37,887 nt of DNA from an uncultured Gammaproteobacteria bacterium (GCA_937139475.1 CAKZQF010000098.1:1-37887), one strand, 5' to 3'. Positions 17,207-26,458 are shown, counted from the first letter of the stretch. Made by a program: numbers and translations. Notes: a model not told the origin generated them from the letters alone.

Positions 17207-18823
17207 TTACTTTTGATCCCAATGGGCTTTTTTGAGCGTTACCAACTCAGGATACATTTCATCGGTATCACCAGCTTGCTCTTTTAACTCAATGAGCTGC
17301 TGTTTAAGTTGATTTTTTATCTTACTGTACTGCTGCTGGGGATAAATATTCGTCATTTCCTTAGGATCATTCGCTAAGTCATACATTTCCCAATAAGGCG
17401 GTGTTGCTGCGGGCATCGCACCATTCGCATCAAGTGGCAGTCCATAGAAAAACGCCAGTTTGTGGGTTTTGGTTCTAATCCCATAATGCGCTGGAATAGT
17501 ATGATGGGCCATATGCAACCAATAGCGATAGTAAACGGCATCGCGCCCCTTAGCGTGTTCTGGGTCACTTAGCGCAGCTAGAAAACTCTGTCCCTGCATT
17601 GATGTTGGTGTTTTCACCCCAGCGAGCTCAAGCAACGTTGGTGCAATATCGATATTAGAGAACAACTCGTTGGTTGTTTTTCCGGCCGCAGCCCCTTTAG
17701 GAAAGCGAGCCAAAAACGGCATTTTAATTGATTCCTCGTAGATCCAACGCTTGTCATAGTAATCATGCTCGCCGAGCATCATGCCTTGGTCTGAGGTATA
17801 GATAACAATGGTATTGTCAGTCAAGCCATTGGCATCCAGATAATCCAATACTCGACCAACATTTTCATCTACCGCAACTATCGTTCGTAAATAATCTTTT
17901 AGGTATTTCTGGTACGCAGCGGACACCACGGTGTTCCAATCATAACTATCAAGCTGTAATTTACCCGTTGGCCAGCTATCACTTAGCATCCGCGTGACTA
18001 AACCACGCCCTTCCATTCTGCGAGAGACCGACGAGCCAAACTGTTGGCCTTTCTTGCCATCGATAATAACGGCATCCGTTGGCCCATGCTTACCACGATT
18101 ATATAGGCTTGCTGGTTCTGGTATTTTTACATCGCTAAATAAATCTTGATGACGTTTAGCAGGCTGCCATAACCCATGCGGCGCCTTATGGTGAATCATC
18201 AACATAAAGGGCTTGTCTTGGTCGCGTTTATCGAGCCAATTCATGCTGATATCCGTGGTTACATCCGTCACATAGCCTGGATAAACTTCGCCGCCCTTAC
18301 GGCCGTTTTGCCATTTTTTGCCAATCTCTTTAAATTTGGGCTCAAAGTATTTGCCTTGGTTGGGCAACACATTGTAATAATCAAAACCAGATGGCTCTGT
18401 TTTCAAGTGCCATTTTCCAACAATAGCCGTTTGATAACCCGCCGCTTTCAATTGCTTGGCAACATTATCCTTTTTTCTGTCAAACGTATCTGCCAGTGTT
18501 TTCACTCCGTTAGTGTGGCTATATTGACCGGTTAAAATTGCGGCGCGGCTTGGCGTACAAATCGAGTTGTTGGCATACATGCCATTAAAGCGCACACCTT
18601 GGCTGGCCAAGCGGTCGATATTCGGCGTTTTAAATACGCTTGATAATCGTCCTTCATAGCTAGATATCGCATTGGTGGCGTGATCATCTGACATTATAAA
18701 TACAATGTTAGGTTGCTTTGCCATCACATCAATAGAAATGAGCGTACTGCAGAACATTGATGTAATAGCGGAAAATTTAAGGCTGCTTGCAAGTGTCTGC
18801 TTTATTTTTAATTTAATTTTCAT
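17207..18823 (-). CDS. S1-family sulfatase (CTPSR)
   Basis: A 538-residue sulfatase with a signal peptide ending near Ala35 (DVMA|KQPN). Metal ligands Asp46/Asp47 (IMSDDH), formylglycine motif Cys89-Thr-Pro-Ser-Arg93, GKWHL (~135), HHKAPHGLW and TSDQGMMLGEHDYYDKRW are all present; the last is characteristic of S1 subfamilies acting on polysaccharides and glycosaminoglycan-like sugars. An insertion at about 215-290 is larger than in its neighbours and may shape the substrate pocket. GGGA lies about 8 bases before the ATG. It starts 4 bases after the stop of the upstream sulfatase gene, so the two are certainly co-transcribed and probably translationally coupled. The sulfate position removed is not predictable from sequence. 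Confidence 0.93.
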   Translation of the reverse strand: MKIKLKIKQTLASSLKFSAITSMFCSTLISIDVMAKQPNIVFIMSDDHATNAISSYEGRLSSVFKTPNIDRLASQGVRFNGMYANNSICTPSRAAILTGQYSHTNGVKTLADTFDRKKDNVAKQLKAAGYQTAIVGKWHLKTEPSGFDYYNVLPNQGKYFEPKFKEIGKKWQNGRKGGEVYPGYVTDVTTDISMNWLDKRDQDKPFMLMIHHKAPHGLWQPAKRHQDLFSDVKIPEPASLYNRGKHGPTDAVIIDGKKGQQFGSSVSRRMEGRGLVTRMLSDSWPTGKLQLDSYDWNTVVSAAYQKYLKDYLRTIVAVDENVGRVLDYLDANGLTDNTIVIYTSDQGMMLGEHDYYDKRWIYEESIKMPFLARFPKGAAAGKTTNELFSNIDIAPTLLELAGVKTPTSMQGQSFLAALSDPEHAKGRDAVYYRYWLHMAHHTIPAHYGIRTKTHKLAFFYGLPLDANGAMPAATPPYWEMYDLANDPKEMTNIYPQQQYSKIKNQLKQQLIELKEQAGDTDEMYPELVTLKKAHWDQK

Positions 18824-18827
18824 TGAT

Positions 18828-20342
18828 TTAATCCCAGGTCAGCTTTAAGAACGCGTCATAACTTGCTTCAGGTTCGTTATTGTCAAGGGGATCGCCCACG
18901 ACAACTTTCCAGTCTTCGAGTTGAGCCATCATGGTTTGGATTCGAGCAGCATGTTCAGTCATGTGACTTAAATCATGCATTTCCAATGGATCAGACTTCA
19001 TATTAAATAACTGAGTGCGCTTAATCATTGGGTAATAAATAAGCTTATATTCCTGGCTACGTATCATCCGTTGAAAATGGCGATAAGCACCATAAATCGT
19101 GTCATAGGCGACGTCTTTCTCACCACGAATTAGCGGCGCGACACTCGGTGCCTGAACACTTTTGGGAATCGTTAATCCGGCCATTTCAACGGCGGTAGGA
19201 TAGACACTATTTAGGTAAAACATCCCCGGCGCCGAGGCCCCTGCCGGAACGGTTGGTCCCTTAACAATAAATGGGGCACGCACACTATGATCATATTGGT
19301 TTTGTTTGCCCATCAGTCCATGACGTCCCATTGCCAAGCCATGATCTGCAGTGAAAATAATTAAGGTGTTTTCCGCCTGACCTGAGGCGTTAAGTTGCGC
19401 AAGTATGCGACCGATTTGCGTGTCGGTATGTTCAATCATCGCGTAATACTTACCAATCTTATCTTTTATCTCATTGGTGCCGCGAGGAAAGCCAGCCAGC
19501 ACCTCATCACGCAAGTAGTAATCGCCTTGATCAAATGGATGATAGCGCTTGAAGTTCTCAGGCAATTTAACTTTATCAATGGGATGACGCGCTAAATACT
19601 CATCAGGGGCATGGAGCGGATCATGTGGCGCAAGAAAACCGACATACATCATAAATGGCTTGTCATTTGCCTTACGTTTAGCCAAGAAGTCCACTGCGGC
19701 ATCAGCAATAACTTCGGTTGAGTGTTTACCGCCCTTGTAGTGGGTAAAGGCTGCATCGCCTGTTTTGCTTGAGTCAAAATCTGTAAAGTTGGCATCCCAA
19801 TGGCCCCCCTTTTCATGGCGTGACATGCCGTTCTGATGAATCGCTTTGCCATGAGTGAAGCTACGGCGCCAAACATTCATCGACAAATGCCATTTACCAG
19901 TTTGGAAAGTATCGTACCCTGACTTTTTAAAGGTTTCACCAAAACTCTGATGAGTAGCCTTAAACGTTGGGTCATTTACCCCTCGCGCATCTAAACCAGT
20001 ATTATAAAGATGGCGGCCGGTATTAATCATTTGACGACTCGGTAAACAAACAGCGCCAGACCATGCCCCCTGATTAAACACATGAGTAAACTGCATGCCT
20101 TGTTGCGCGAGGCTATCGATATTGGGCGTGCTGATATTTTTGTTACCAAAAGCAGAAACCGTATCAGGTGCCTGGTCATCGGTTAAAATAAATAACACAT
20201 TCAAAGGCTGTTTAGCCGCTAGGGATTCATTATTACAACCACTAACCACAGCCAAGGTTATTGCTGACAATATAACGCTAAAAACTACTTTAACAATTTG
20301 GTGGCTATTTCCAGTGTTAGATAACTTGATTAATTTCAACAT
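18828..20342 (-). CDS. S1-family sulfatase, lipoprotein (CLPSR)
   Basis: A 504-residue sulfatase anchored as a lipoprotein: the lipobox VSGC puts the lipidated Cys at 36, with Asn at +2, which favours the outer membrane. Metal ligands Asp55/Asp56 (ILTDDQ), formylglycine motif Cys99-Leu-Pro-Ser-Arg103, TGKWHLS, LAPHDPLH and FTADHGLAMGRHGLMGKQN fit an active S1 enzyme. It is the first gene of the operon 20342->12496 (two sulfatases, two beta-helix proteins), transcribed divergently from the surface protein at 20915. An operator-like motif lies 129 bp upstream. No good ribosome binding site is visible at this start; Met1 is kept because the signal sequence needs it. It probably desulfates the glycan at the cell surface before glycosidases act. 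Confidence 0.92.
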   Translation of the reverse strand: MLKLIKLSNTGNSHQIVKVVFSVILSAITLAVVSGCNNESLAAKQPLNVLFILTDDQAPDTVSAFGNKNISTPNIDSLAQQGMQFTHVFNQGAWSGAVCLPSRQMINTGRHLYNTGLDARGVNDPTFKATHQSFGETFKKSGYDTFQTGKWHLSMNVWRRSFTHGKAIHQNGMSRHEKGGHWDANFTDFDSSKTGDAAFTHYKGGKHSTEVIADAAVDFLAKRKANDKPFMMYVGFLAPHDPLHAPDEYLARHPIDKVKLPENFKRYHPFDQGDYYLRDEVLAGFPRGTNEIKDKIGKYYAMIEHTDTQIGRILAQLNASGQAENTLIIFTADHGLAMGRHGLMGKQNQYDHSVRAPFIVKGPTVPAGASAPGMFYLNSVYPTAVEMAGLTIPKSVQAPSVAPLIRGEKDVAYDTIYGAYRHFQRMIRSQEYKLIYYPMIKRTQLFNMKSDPLEMHDLSHMTEHAARIQTMMAQLEDWKVVVGDPLDNNEPEASYDAFLKLTWD

Positions 20343-20465
20343 TGTTCAAAGTACCATTGAGTTTAGTTTACAATCTAGATAACTCGTTTTTCCCCTATAA
20401 AGAACAGAAAAGAAAAACTAAATTATTTTATTTTTATTGTTTCTCCAATGAATCTAAACCAAAAA

Positions 20466-20490
20466 GTGTCCTTTGTAAAGAATAAACAAC
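20466..20490. promoter_or_regulatory. Putative locus operator, site 3
   Basis: GTGTCCTTTGTAAAGAATAA with core CTTTGTAAAG at 20471-20480; arms CTTT and AAAG are symmetric around GT. It lies 129 bp upstream of the lipoprotein sulfatase start at 20342 and is the best match to the site at 6062. Confidence 0.5.
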
Positions 20491-20685
20491 CAGCTCTTAG
20501 GTGAGTTGTGTAACAGGAGAATAACAATATTGGGATCTACGGCTTTCGCTTGTATCTGTGAAATACAATAAAAACAACAGAGAAAGGCGTAACTAACTGT
20601 TTATTAGGATAAAGGCTTATCTTCAATGACTAATTCTGACAACAATTAATTTTTGTAACGTTATTAACAACTCACTCCAGCACAC

Positions 20686-20712
20686 TGCCCTTTGTAAATA
20701 AATGTAAAAAAA
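20686..20712. promoter_or_regulatory. Putative locus operator, site 4
   Basis: CTGCCCTTTGTAAATAAATG with core CTTTGTAAA at 20691-20699, followed by TGTAAA. It lies mid-way in the 572-bp divergent region between the sulfatase operon and the surface protein. Apart from these operator-like motifs that region is AT-rich and shows no gene. Confidence 0.45.
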
Positions 20713-20833
20713 TTGATAATTAATTCTCACTCCTTAAATTAAGCGAAACAGCCCGCCACATCGGACACCACAAGTAATTACAGCTAACCAAACCACAGAA
20801 CAGAAACAATTTACTTACAATTGCCACATGACT

Positions 20834-20857
20834 TTTCTTTACAAAGAACACACGGTA
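20834..20857. promoter_or_regulatory. Putative locus operator, site 5
   Basis: TTTCTTTACAAAGAACACAC, core CTTTACAAAG at 20837-20846 (the complement of the site 3 core), followed by the palindrome GTAATTTAC (20855-20863). It is 78 bp upstream of the surface-protein start at 20915, immediately before the TTTACATTGACT stretch that could supply the -35 element. Confidence 0.5.
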
Positions 20858-20914
20858 ATTTACATTGACTGACATAGTAAAAATGAATATTGACCAATAA
20901 AGGGAAGAAGCAAG

Positions 20915-23698
20915 ATGAATAAAAAATATTATAAATCATTAGTGGCTAGTGCTATTTTAGCTAGTTTCACCCAAGTCGCAGTAGCTGATACCATTGGACC
21001 ACTGGCAGCAGTTCAGGATACCTGGACCGATGGCAGCAACGCGGGTACAGGTAATGTTAAAGAGCCTTCAAATGTATTACGCATCGACACAGGTAAAAAT
21101 AGAGCCTTCATCGAGTTTACGGTAAGCGGAATACCTGATGGCCATACTGTCGAAACTGCTATTTTAACCCTGACCGCTAATGCTATAAAAGCTGGCACCT
21201 ATAGCATTCCAAATACCATTCCCGATACCTTCATTGCCCCCATAGTTGGCGTTAGCTGGGACGAAACAACATTAACAGACTTGAATGATGACGCTTTACT
21301 CGCCGCGGTGGGTCCGACAATTGCTAGTGCAACGGATATTCCCGTTGGCACTACGGTTGATTTTAATATCACCGACGGCATTACTGGTAATGGAACATAT
21401 ACCTTCTTAATAAATATGGTTAATGCGGATGCCAGAGCTGTTAAATACGACAGTTCCACCCCTTCAGTTGCTGAGAACGCTCCCAAATTAACCATCACCA
21501 CAATCGCGCCAGTATCAACAGACACCTCAGCACCAGTATTTGCTGAGACAATAGACCCAATTGAGATAAACGCTACAGGTACTACAACTGATATTAGCGG
21601 TTTAATTAATATCATGGCAAACGATGATACAGACGGCGATATTGCAGCAACGATTGTTGGCAGTAGTAATCTCACATCCGGCGCCCATACTGTAACATTG
21701 CAAGCAACAGATGCCGCTAACAACACGGCTAACAAAAATATTGCGGTCAATATTAAGCCATTATTAGAATTATCATCCGATCAGTCTGTATTTGTTGGCG
21801 AAAGCGGCGATATTACGGTGAGCTTATCTGGCCCAGCGGCAGCGTATCCTGTCACACTTGACTATTCACTAGCTGGTGATGGTGTAGTAGATAGCACTGA
21901 TACATTGCGCTTCGATGATGCCACTGCACAAACCATCAATGTCACCGTGCCTGCTAATGCGACCGGTGGACAAACAGGAGTATTAACACTTAGCCAAGCA
22001 GTTAATGCACAACTGCCTTTAATTAACAGCAGCACCATTACGGCAGTGGCCGGAAATGCCGCCCCGACGATCACATTATCGCTTGAGCAAAATGGTACTC
22101 CTGTCGCTACAATCACTTCAGAAAATGAAGAGGTTATCTACTACATTGATGCGACGGCAGGTGTTGTCACAGTTACAGCGACTATTGATGATGCTAACGC
22201 TGAAGACACTCATAGCATTTCTTGGCAAGGTACAACTGAAGCTCTGACAAGCCAAGGCACCAGTTTTGATTTTTCACCAGAGCAATTATCCGGTCACTAT
22301 GATTTAGCAATTAGCGTAACTGAAGAAAACACGGATGAATTATTTAACACCGCACTCAATACTCAAATCAAAGTCATTACGACAAGCTTGCCTGAGCTAG
22401 CTGCTGATGTTGATAGCGACGGTGATGGTGAGTCTGATATAAAAGAGGGTTATAAAGATTCTGATGGTGACGGTATCCTCGATTATCTTGATACAAATAG
22501 TGACACCACAGCGTTACCTTTAGCGGAGACTGATAAACCATTAATGACAGAAACGGATCTTAGCTTGTCACTTGGTCTTACGAGCATCCAAGCGCTAGGT
22601 GTTGATGCCGACTCAGCAGTAATCTCTCAAAACGATTTGGAGAGCACATCGCAACTTGATAACACGACTGATACCGGCTATTTCGTCGTCGATGGCGCCA
22701 GTATTATCAACTTTACCGTTAGTGGCATGGCTGATGGTGCAGCGGCATCTGTTGTTTACCCGCTACCTGACGGCGTAGTGCTCAGCGATAAAACGCAATA
22801 CCGTAAATATACGCCTGCAGCGGGCTGGACAGAGTTTGTTAGCGGTGAAGGTAATCAGATAGCATCGGCTGATGCAGATGAACTTGGTAATTGTCCAGCG
22901 GTAAAATCTGACAGCTATATCGAAGGGTTACACGCTGGTAAAAATTGTATTCAACTAACCATTGTCGATGGTGGTGATTATGATGCCGACGGCGTTGCCA
23001 ATGGTTCTATCGAAGATCCCGGCGTACTGGCTGAAAGCAATGTAGCACCTCTTTGGAGTACTAACGCCATTGCATTGCCTGATGCAAATATTAACCAACA
23101 TAGCAGTGCGACGGTAACCGCTGATTTGAGCTCATATGCTAGTGATGCTGATGGAGATACACTAACCTTTACCAAAAACAGTGGTCCCGCTTGGCTAACT
23201 ATTGATGGGGCTGGCGCATTATCGGCTAACCTATCAGGAGTCGATACTGGTGATTACCCGACAAGCGTTAGTGTTACAGATACTAAAGGCCAATCAGCCC
23301 AAACAACGGTGAATTTGTCAGTTACCCTAAACAAAGCACCACAACTGAGTATTGCAGACCTAGCGCCAGCGTCACAGAATGTTGCTTATTCAGCAAGCAT
23401 TGCGTCGCAAGTTACCGACGCAGAAGGCGATGAATACACAATTAATAAAATCAGTGGCCCATATTGGCTGGAAGTCAGTGCAACGGGTGAACTTTCTGGT
23501 ACACCACTTCATGCAAATATTGGTGAGAACGTAATTGGCGTCGAATTGGTTGATGCCAAAGGGGCAAAAACAACAACAACCTTTAGTATCAATGTCGCTG
23601 AATCTGAGGTCAGAGCCAGCAAAGCTGGTGCATTATCTGGTGCGTTGCTGGCAATGCTTAGCTTAGCCTCACTTCGTAAAAGAAAGAAAAAGCAGTAA
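20915..23698 (+). CDS. Surface-anchored CBM96/DNRLRE-like multidomain protein
   Basis: A 927-residue secreted, acidic protein. Signal peptide to Ala24 (VAVA|DT). Residues ~25-195 resemble a DNRLRE/CBM96 carbohydrate-binding domain (AFIEFTVSGIPDGHTVETAI, then SWDETTL). Ig/HYR-like modules follow to ~490. A calcium-binding TSP3-type stretch with repeated DSDGDG lies at ~497-527, a choice-of-anchor-U-like domain at ~590-710 (YRKYTPAAGWTEF, two Cys, VDGGDYDADG), and two cadherin-like domains at ~715-900. It ends in a small-residue/hydrophobic segment and basic tail (GALSGALLAML then RKRKKK), like GlyGly-CTERM sorting signals handled by rhombosortase after type II secretion. GGGAAG precedes the ATG. 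Divergent from the sulfatase operon and sharing its operator motif, it probably binds the polysaccharide at the cell surface. No catalytic domain is evident. Confidence 0.8.
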   Translation: MNKKYYKSLVASAILASFTQVAVADTIGPLAAVQDTWTDGSNAGTGNVKEPSNVLRIDTGKNRAFIEFTVSGIPDGHTVETAILTLTANAIKAGTYSIPNTIPDTFIAPIVGVSWDETTLTDLNDDALLAAVGPTIASATDIPVGTTVDFNITDGITGNGTYTFLINMVNADARAVKYDSSTPSVAENAPKLTITTIAPVSTDTSAPVFAETIDPIEINATGTTTDISGLINIMANDDTDGDIAATIVGSSNLTSGAHTVTLQATDAANNTANKNIAVNIKPLLELSSDQSVFVGESGDITVSLSGPAAAYPVTLDYSLAGDGVVDSTDTLRFDDATAQTINVTVPANATGGQTGVLTLSQAVNAQLPLINSSTITAVAGNAAPTITLSLEQNGTPVATITSENEEVIYYIDATAGVVTVTATIDDANAEDTHSISWQGTTEALTSQGTSFDFSPEQLSGHYDLAISVTEENTDELFNTALNTQIKVITTSLPELAADVDSDGDGESDIKEGYKDSDGDGILDYLDTNSDTTALPLAETDKPLMTETDLSLSLGLTSIQALGVDADSAVISQNDLESTSQLDNTTDTGYFVVDGASIINFTVSGMADGAAASVVYPLPDGVVLSDKTQYRKYTPAAGWTEFVSGEGNQIASADADELGNCPAVKSDSYIEGLHAGKNCIQLTIVDGGDYDADGVANGSIEDPGVLAESNVAPLWSTNAIALPDANINQHSSATVTADLSSYASDADGDTLTFTKNSGPAWLTIDGAGALSANLSGVDTGDYPTSVSVTDTKGQSAQTTVNLSVTLNKAPQLSIADLAPASQNVAYSASIASQVTDAEGDEYTINKISGPYWLEVSATGELSGTPLHANIGENVIGVELVDAKGAKTTTTFSINVAESEVRASKAGALSGALLAMLSLASLRKRKKKQ

Positions 23699-23760
23699 GC
23701 TAGATCATTAAATAATTGCCCGAAATGAGGCCGTAAAGGTCGAATAATTACGTTAAACGG

Positions 23761-23791
23761 TGGCTACTCATGTATATGCGTAGCCATTTTT
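23761..23791 (+). terminator. Rho-independent terminator after the surface protein
   Basis: TGGCTAC (23761-23767) pairs with GTAGCCA (23780-23786), followed by TTTTT. It lies 62 bases past the stop of the surface-protein gene and faces the convergent ABC-transporter operon. Confidence 0.8.
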
Positions 23792-23862
23792 ATTATTAAA
23801 AGTGAGTGGCATCAACCTTAGCGCAATTCGCGTGTAACCTCACCCTTACGGGATACCAACAG

Positions 23863-24630
23863 TTAATCTAAACTTCCAGCAAGGATATTGGGGTATTTAG
23901 CCATCAGTTGTGCATGCCATGCAAGCTCTTGAGACCCTGATTCACTTCTAGGCCGTGGCAAATCAACGGCAACTTGATGGATGATAGTACTGGGGGAGTC
24001 ACTGACAAAAAGAATTCGATCGGCCATATATATCGCTTCTTGTAAATCATGAGTGACCAAAATCATAGTTGTGCCTCGGTGGCGCCACAACTCGAGTAAC
24101 AATAATCGTAGTCGAGAAGCTGTCGGGGCATCTAAGGAATTAAACGGTTCATCCAACAGCAGCAACTCTGGACTAATGGCAAACGATCGGGCAATACTCA
24201 CTCGCCGCTGCATTCCGCCTGACAACTGGTGTGGAAAATAATCTCCTTTTCCAGCTAACCCTACTTGCTCAAGCAAACCATCTATTTGCTTATATTGCGG
24301 GGGGCTAAGAACTAATTGAACATTTTCATTAACGGTTAACCATGGCATTAATCTCGGTTGCTGAAATATGTAACCTATGTGTTGGTTGTTACTATGATGA
24401 ACCGATTGATTGTTGCAGTTAATCGCTTGTCCTGAACTGTCTTCAAGGCCGCTTATCATATTTAACAAGGTAGTTTTACCACAGCCAGAGGGGCCAACAA
24501 TGGCGACAAATTCACCAGGCGCAACCATAAATTCCATATCTTTGATTACCAGGGAATGACTATTGGCATAATACTTATCTTTGATTGCTACATTCAGTTC
24601 AATCAATGGCACGTCCTCGGGCAACAACAC
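23863..24630 (-). CDS. ABC transporter ATPase, NitT/TauT (SsuB/TauB) type
   Basis: The ATP-hydrolysing subunit of a nitrate/sulfonate/taurine-family importer, 255 residues. Walker A GPSGCGKTT (46-54), Q-loop IFQQPRLMPW, signature LSGGMQRR (~138), Walker B LLLLDEP (~155) and switch VTHDLQEA are intact. The start is GTG at 24630, overlapping the permease gene by 32 bases; an in-frame TTG at 24606 is an alternative. It is the last gene of the operon led by the TonB-dependent receptor. The substrate of such systems ranges over sulfonates, nitrate, thiamine precursors and others and cannot be told from the ATPase. Confidence 0.93.
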   Translation of the reverse strand: MLLPEDVPLIELNVAIKDKYYANSHSLVIKDMEFMVAPGEFVAIVGPSGCGKTTLLNMISGLEDSSGQAINCNNQSVHHSNNQHIGYIFQQPRLMPWLTVNENVQLVLSPPQYKQIDGLLEQVGLAGKGDYFPHQLSGGMQRRVSIARSFAISPELLLLDEPFNSLDAPTASRLRLLLLELWRHRGTTMILVTHDLQEAIYMADRILFVSDSPSTIIHQVAVDLPRPRSESGSQELAWHAQLMAKYPNILAGSLD

Positions 24631-25372
24631 GATCGAGTGGCCTAAAGATTATCGCTTCGATCATTAAAATAACGGCGACAAAAACTAAGGTATAGGCCAG
24701 TATTCCAGGGATATCAAAAAATTGAAATAAGGTATTAAGCGCAAAACCGACGCCATCACTGCGCCCTAATAGTTCCACCACTAAAACGATTTTCCAGATT
24801 AATGACAGGCCTGAACGTGCTGACGCCATAATAAAAGGATATAGCTGCGGCAGAAAGACTTTAAAAAACACCTTCAGCGGCGACAATCTGTAAACTTTGG
24901 CAACCGCTAACAAATCTTGGTCAACGACGCGGGCTCCCTCTCTAATCATTACCACAACGGTAGGAATTTTATTGATAACCACCGCTGTAATAGCAGCCGC
25001 TTCGACTAAGCCAAACCAAATATAGCAAAGGATAATGGTGACTAGCGCCGGAACATTCAAGGCGATAATCAATAGCGAATCCGCAAGCTTGTTTACCCAT
25101 CGATTTGTCCCCATGAAAATACCGATGACCACACCAAGTACCATCGCAATAATGAAGCTAAGTAAGACTCTTTTTAGGGTAACTGCGATATTGGTGATCA
25201 TTTCCCCCTCATTAATATGAAAGAGAATGCTGTCAGCTACCTTGAGTAATGAGGGAAATTCAGGACTGGCAATTAGCCAAGCCGATAACTGCCAAAGTAA
25301 GCCGAGGATGCCAACTAGCGCAAAGCGTATCAATAGTTGGCTAAATAATGTGTTAGATAAGGTTTTGCTCAC
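24599..25372 (-). CDS. ABC transporter permease, NitT/TauT (SsuC/TauC) type
   Basis: A 257-residue inner-membrane permease of the BPD_transp_1 fold with about six membrane segments (for example LIRFALVGILGLLWQL, FIIAMVLGVVIGIFMG, LIIALNVPALVTIILCYIWF). The coupling-loop region is EGARVVDQDLLAVAKVYRLS, which contacts the ATPase. It overlaps the substrate-binding protein gene by 4 bases at its start and the ATPase gene at its end, so all three are one translational unit. It moves whatever ligand the binding protein delivers from periplasm to cytoplasm. Confidence 0.93.
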   Translation of the reverse strand: MSKTLSNTLFSQLLIRFALVGILGLLWQLSAWLIASPEFPSLLKVADSILFHINEGEMITNIAVTLKRVLLSFIIAMVLGVVIGIFMGTNRWVNKLADSLLIIALNVPALVTIILCYIWFGLVEAAAITAVVINKIPTVVVMIREGARVVDQDLLAVAKVYRLSPLKVFFKVFLPQLYPFIMASARSGLSLIWKIVLVVELLGRSDGVGFALNTLFQFFDIPGILAYTLVFVAVILMIEAIIFRPLDRVVARGRAID

Positions 25373-26376
25373 TCAATATTCTCTGTCAAGAGTGTTATTT
25401 TCAAATCTTCCTTTTGATAGAAAGTGCCTTGGTCGACTGAGGTGGCCTTTCCCACAATTTGTTTACCCCCCTGCTGAGCGAGTACCGCGAATATCTGTTG
25501 ACTGGCGTTAATTTCTTTCTCGCCAAATTCTCGCAATAATCCGGCCCGATAATTGACTTTCAACGCGTTGAAAACGCCATCGTTTTCGGCTTTTGTCAGA
25601 CTGCGGATTCGCTTCCATTCATCATCTGAGGAATACAATATTTGTTTGGCTTCAAGGGAAGCGCGTAAAAAACCTGATAGGCGTAGCGAATTTTCAGCGG
25701 CCCATTGTTGGTCAAACACCCAACCTAACAAGGGAAGCTGGCTCTCGACGCCTAACTCAGCCAGGATTTCTGGGACTGTCACCAGTAGTTGGAAACCAGC
25801 GGCTTTTAATCGCGCGCCATAATGCCAAAAGTTAATTGCCGCAGCCAAATCACCTCTTAGCATTAATTGATTTAACAGTGGTGGCGTGGCAAAGGTAGGA
25901 AGGCTTTGTTGCTTGATATCAAAACCATATTTTTTCTGGCTGTAGGCTTGCAGTAACAGCCAGTTTTTATCAACAGCGCCACCAGCAACTCCAATCTTTC
26001 TATCTTTAAGGGATAGAACCGACTTTATCGGTAATTGAGTCGACACATACAAGCCCCCCGTTGCTCTGGAGGTAGGAAACAAGGTGTAGTTTTTATCATT
26101 AAAACGTTGGCGATTAACCCATAGCCAATCACTTAAGATGACATCAACCGCTTTGCTTTGTAGTGCCACGGCAGACGCATTCTTGCTGCCTAACGGAAGT
26201 ATGGTTAAATCAAACTGATATTTCTTGTCCAGTTGATGGTGCTTAATAACATCAATTTCCCAGTTGGCAGTACCAAACTTTAATACCCCAACCTTGATTT
26301 CTGGTAACGCATGAACGCTAAAAGCACAGCAAACCATTGCCAATAACATCGTTAAATTCTTAACCATCTTGTGCAT
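25369..26376 (-). CDS. ABC transporter substrate-binding protein, NMT1/TauA-like
   Basis: A periplasmic binding protein of about 335 residues. I place the start at 26376 (MHKMVKNLTMLLAMV) because it gives a clean signal peptide ending at SVHA|LPE; a start at 26418 would add 14 polar residues ahead of it, and Met at 26367 is also possible. The mature chain follows the NMT1/SsuA layout: KVGVLKFGTANWEIDVI, the mid-domain DVILSDWLWV, then LKDRKIGVAGG and NQLMLRGDLAAAINFW. It lies just after the TonB receptor and overlaps the permease by 4 bases. The ligand is unknown; sulfonates, thiamine precursors or other small organics are the usual cargo of the family. Confidence 0.88.
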   Translation of the reverse strand: MHKMVKNLTMLLAMVCCAFSVHALPEIKVGVLKFGTANWEIDVIKHHQLDKKYQFDLTILPLGSKNASAVALQSKAVDVILSDWLWVNRQRFNDKNYTLFPTSRATGGLYVSTQLPIKSVLSLKDRKIGVAGGAVDKNWLLLQAYSQKKYGFDIKQQSLPTFATPPLLNQLMLRGDLAAAINFWHYGARLKAAGFQLLVTVPEILAELGVESQLPLLGWVFDQQWAAENSLRLSGFLRASLEAKQILYSSDDEWKRIRSLTKAENDGVFNALKVNYRAGLLREFGEKEINASQQIFAVLAQQGGKQIVGKATSVDQGTFYQKEDLKITLLTENIE

Positions 26377-26458
26377 ATCACTAGCTGCCTTTTTTGAGGT
26401 TAAACCTGCTTTCGTCATCTGTATTCTTTTAAATCATCACTGTAATAATGTTAGTAGC

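Noticed and set aside
21199..21750. 183-codon open frame on the minus strand
   Set aside because: It lies wholly inside the 20915-23698 gene, has hydrophobic low-complexity text expected from the antisense of Thr/Ala-rich domains, and has no ribosome binding site.
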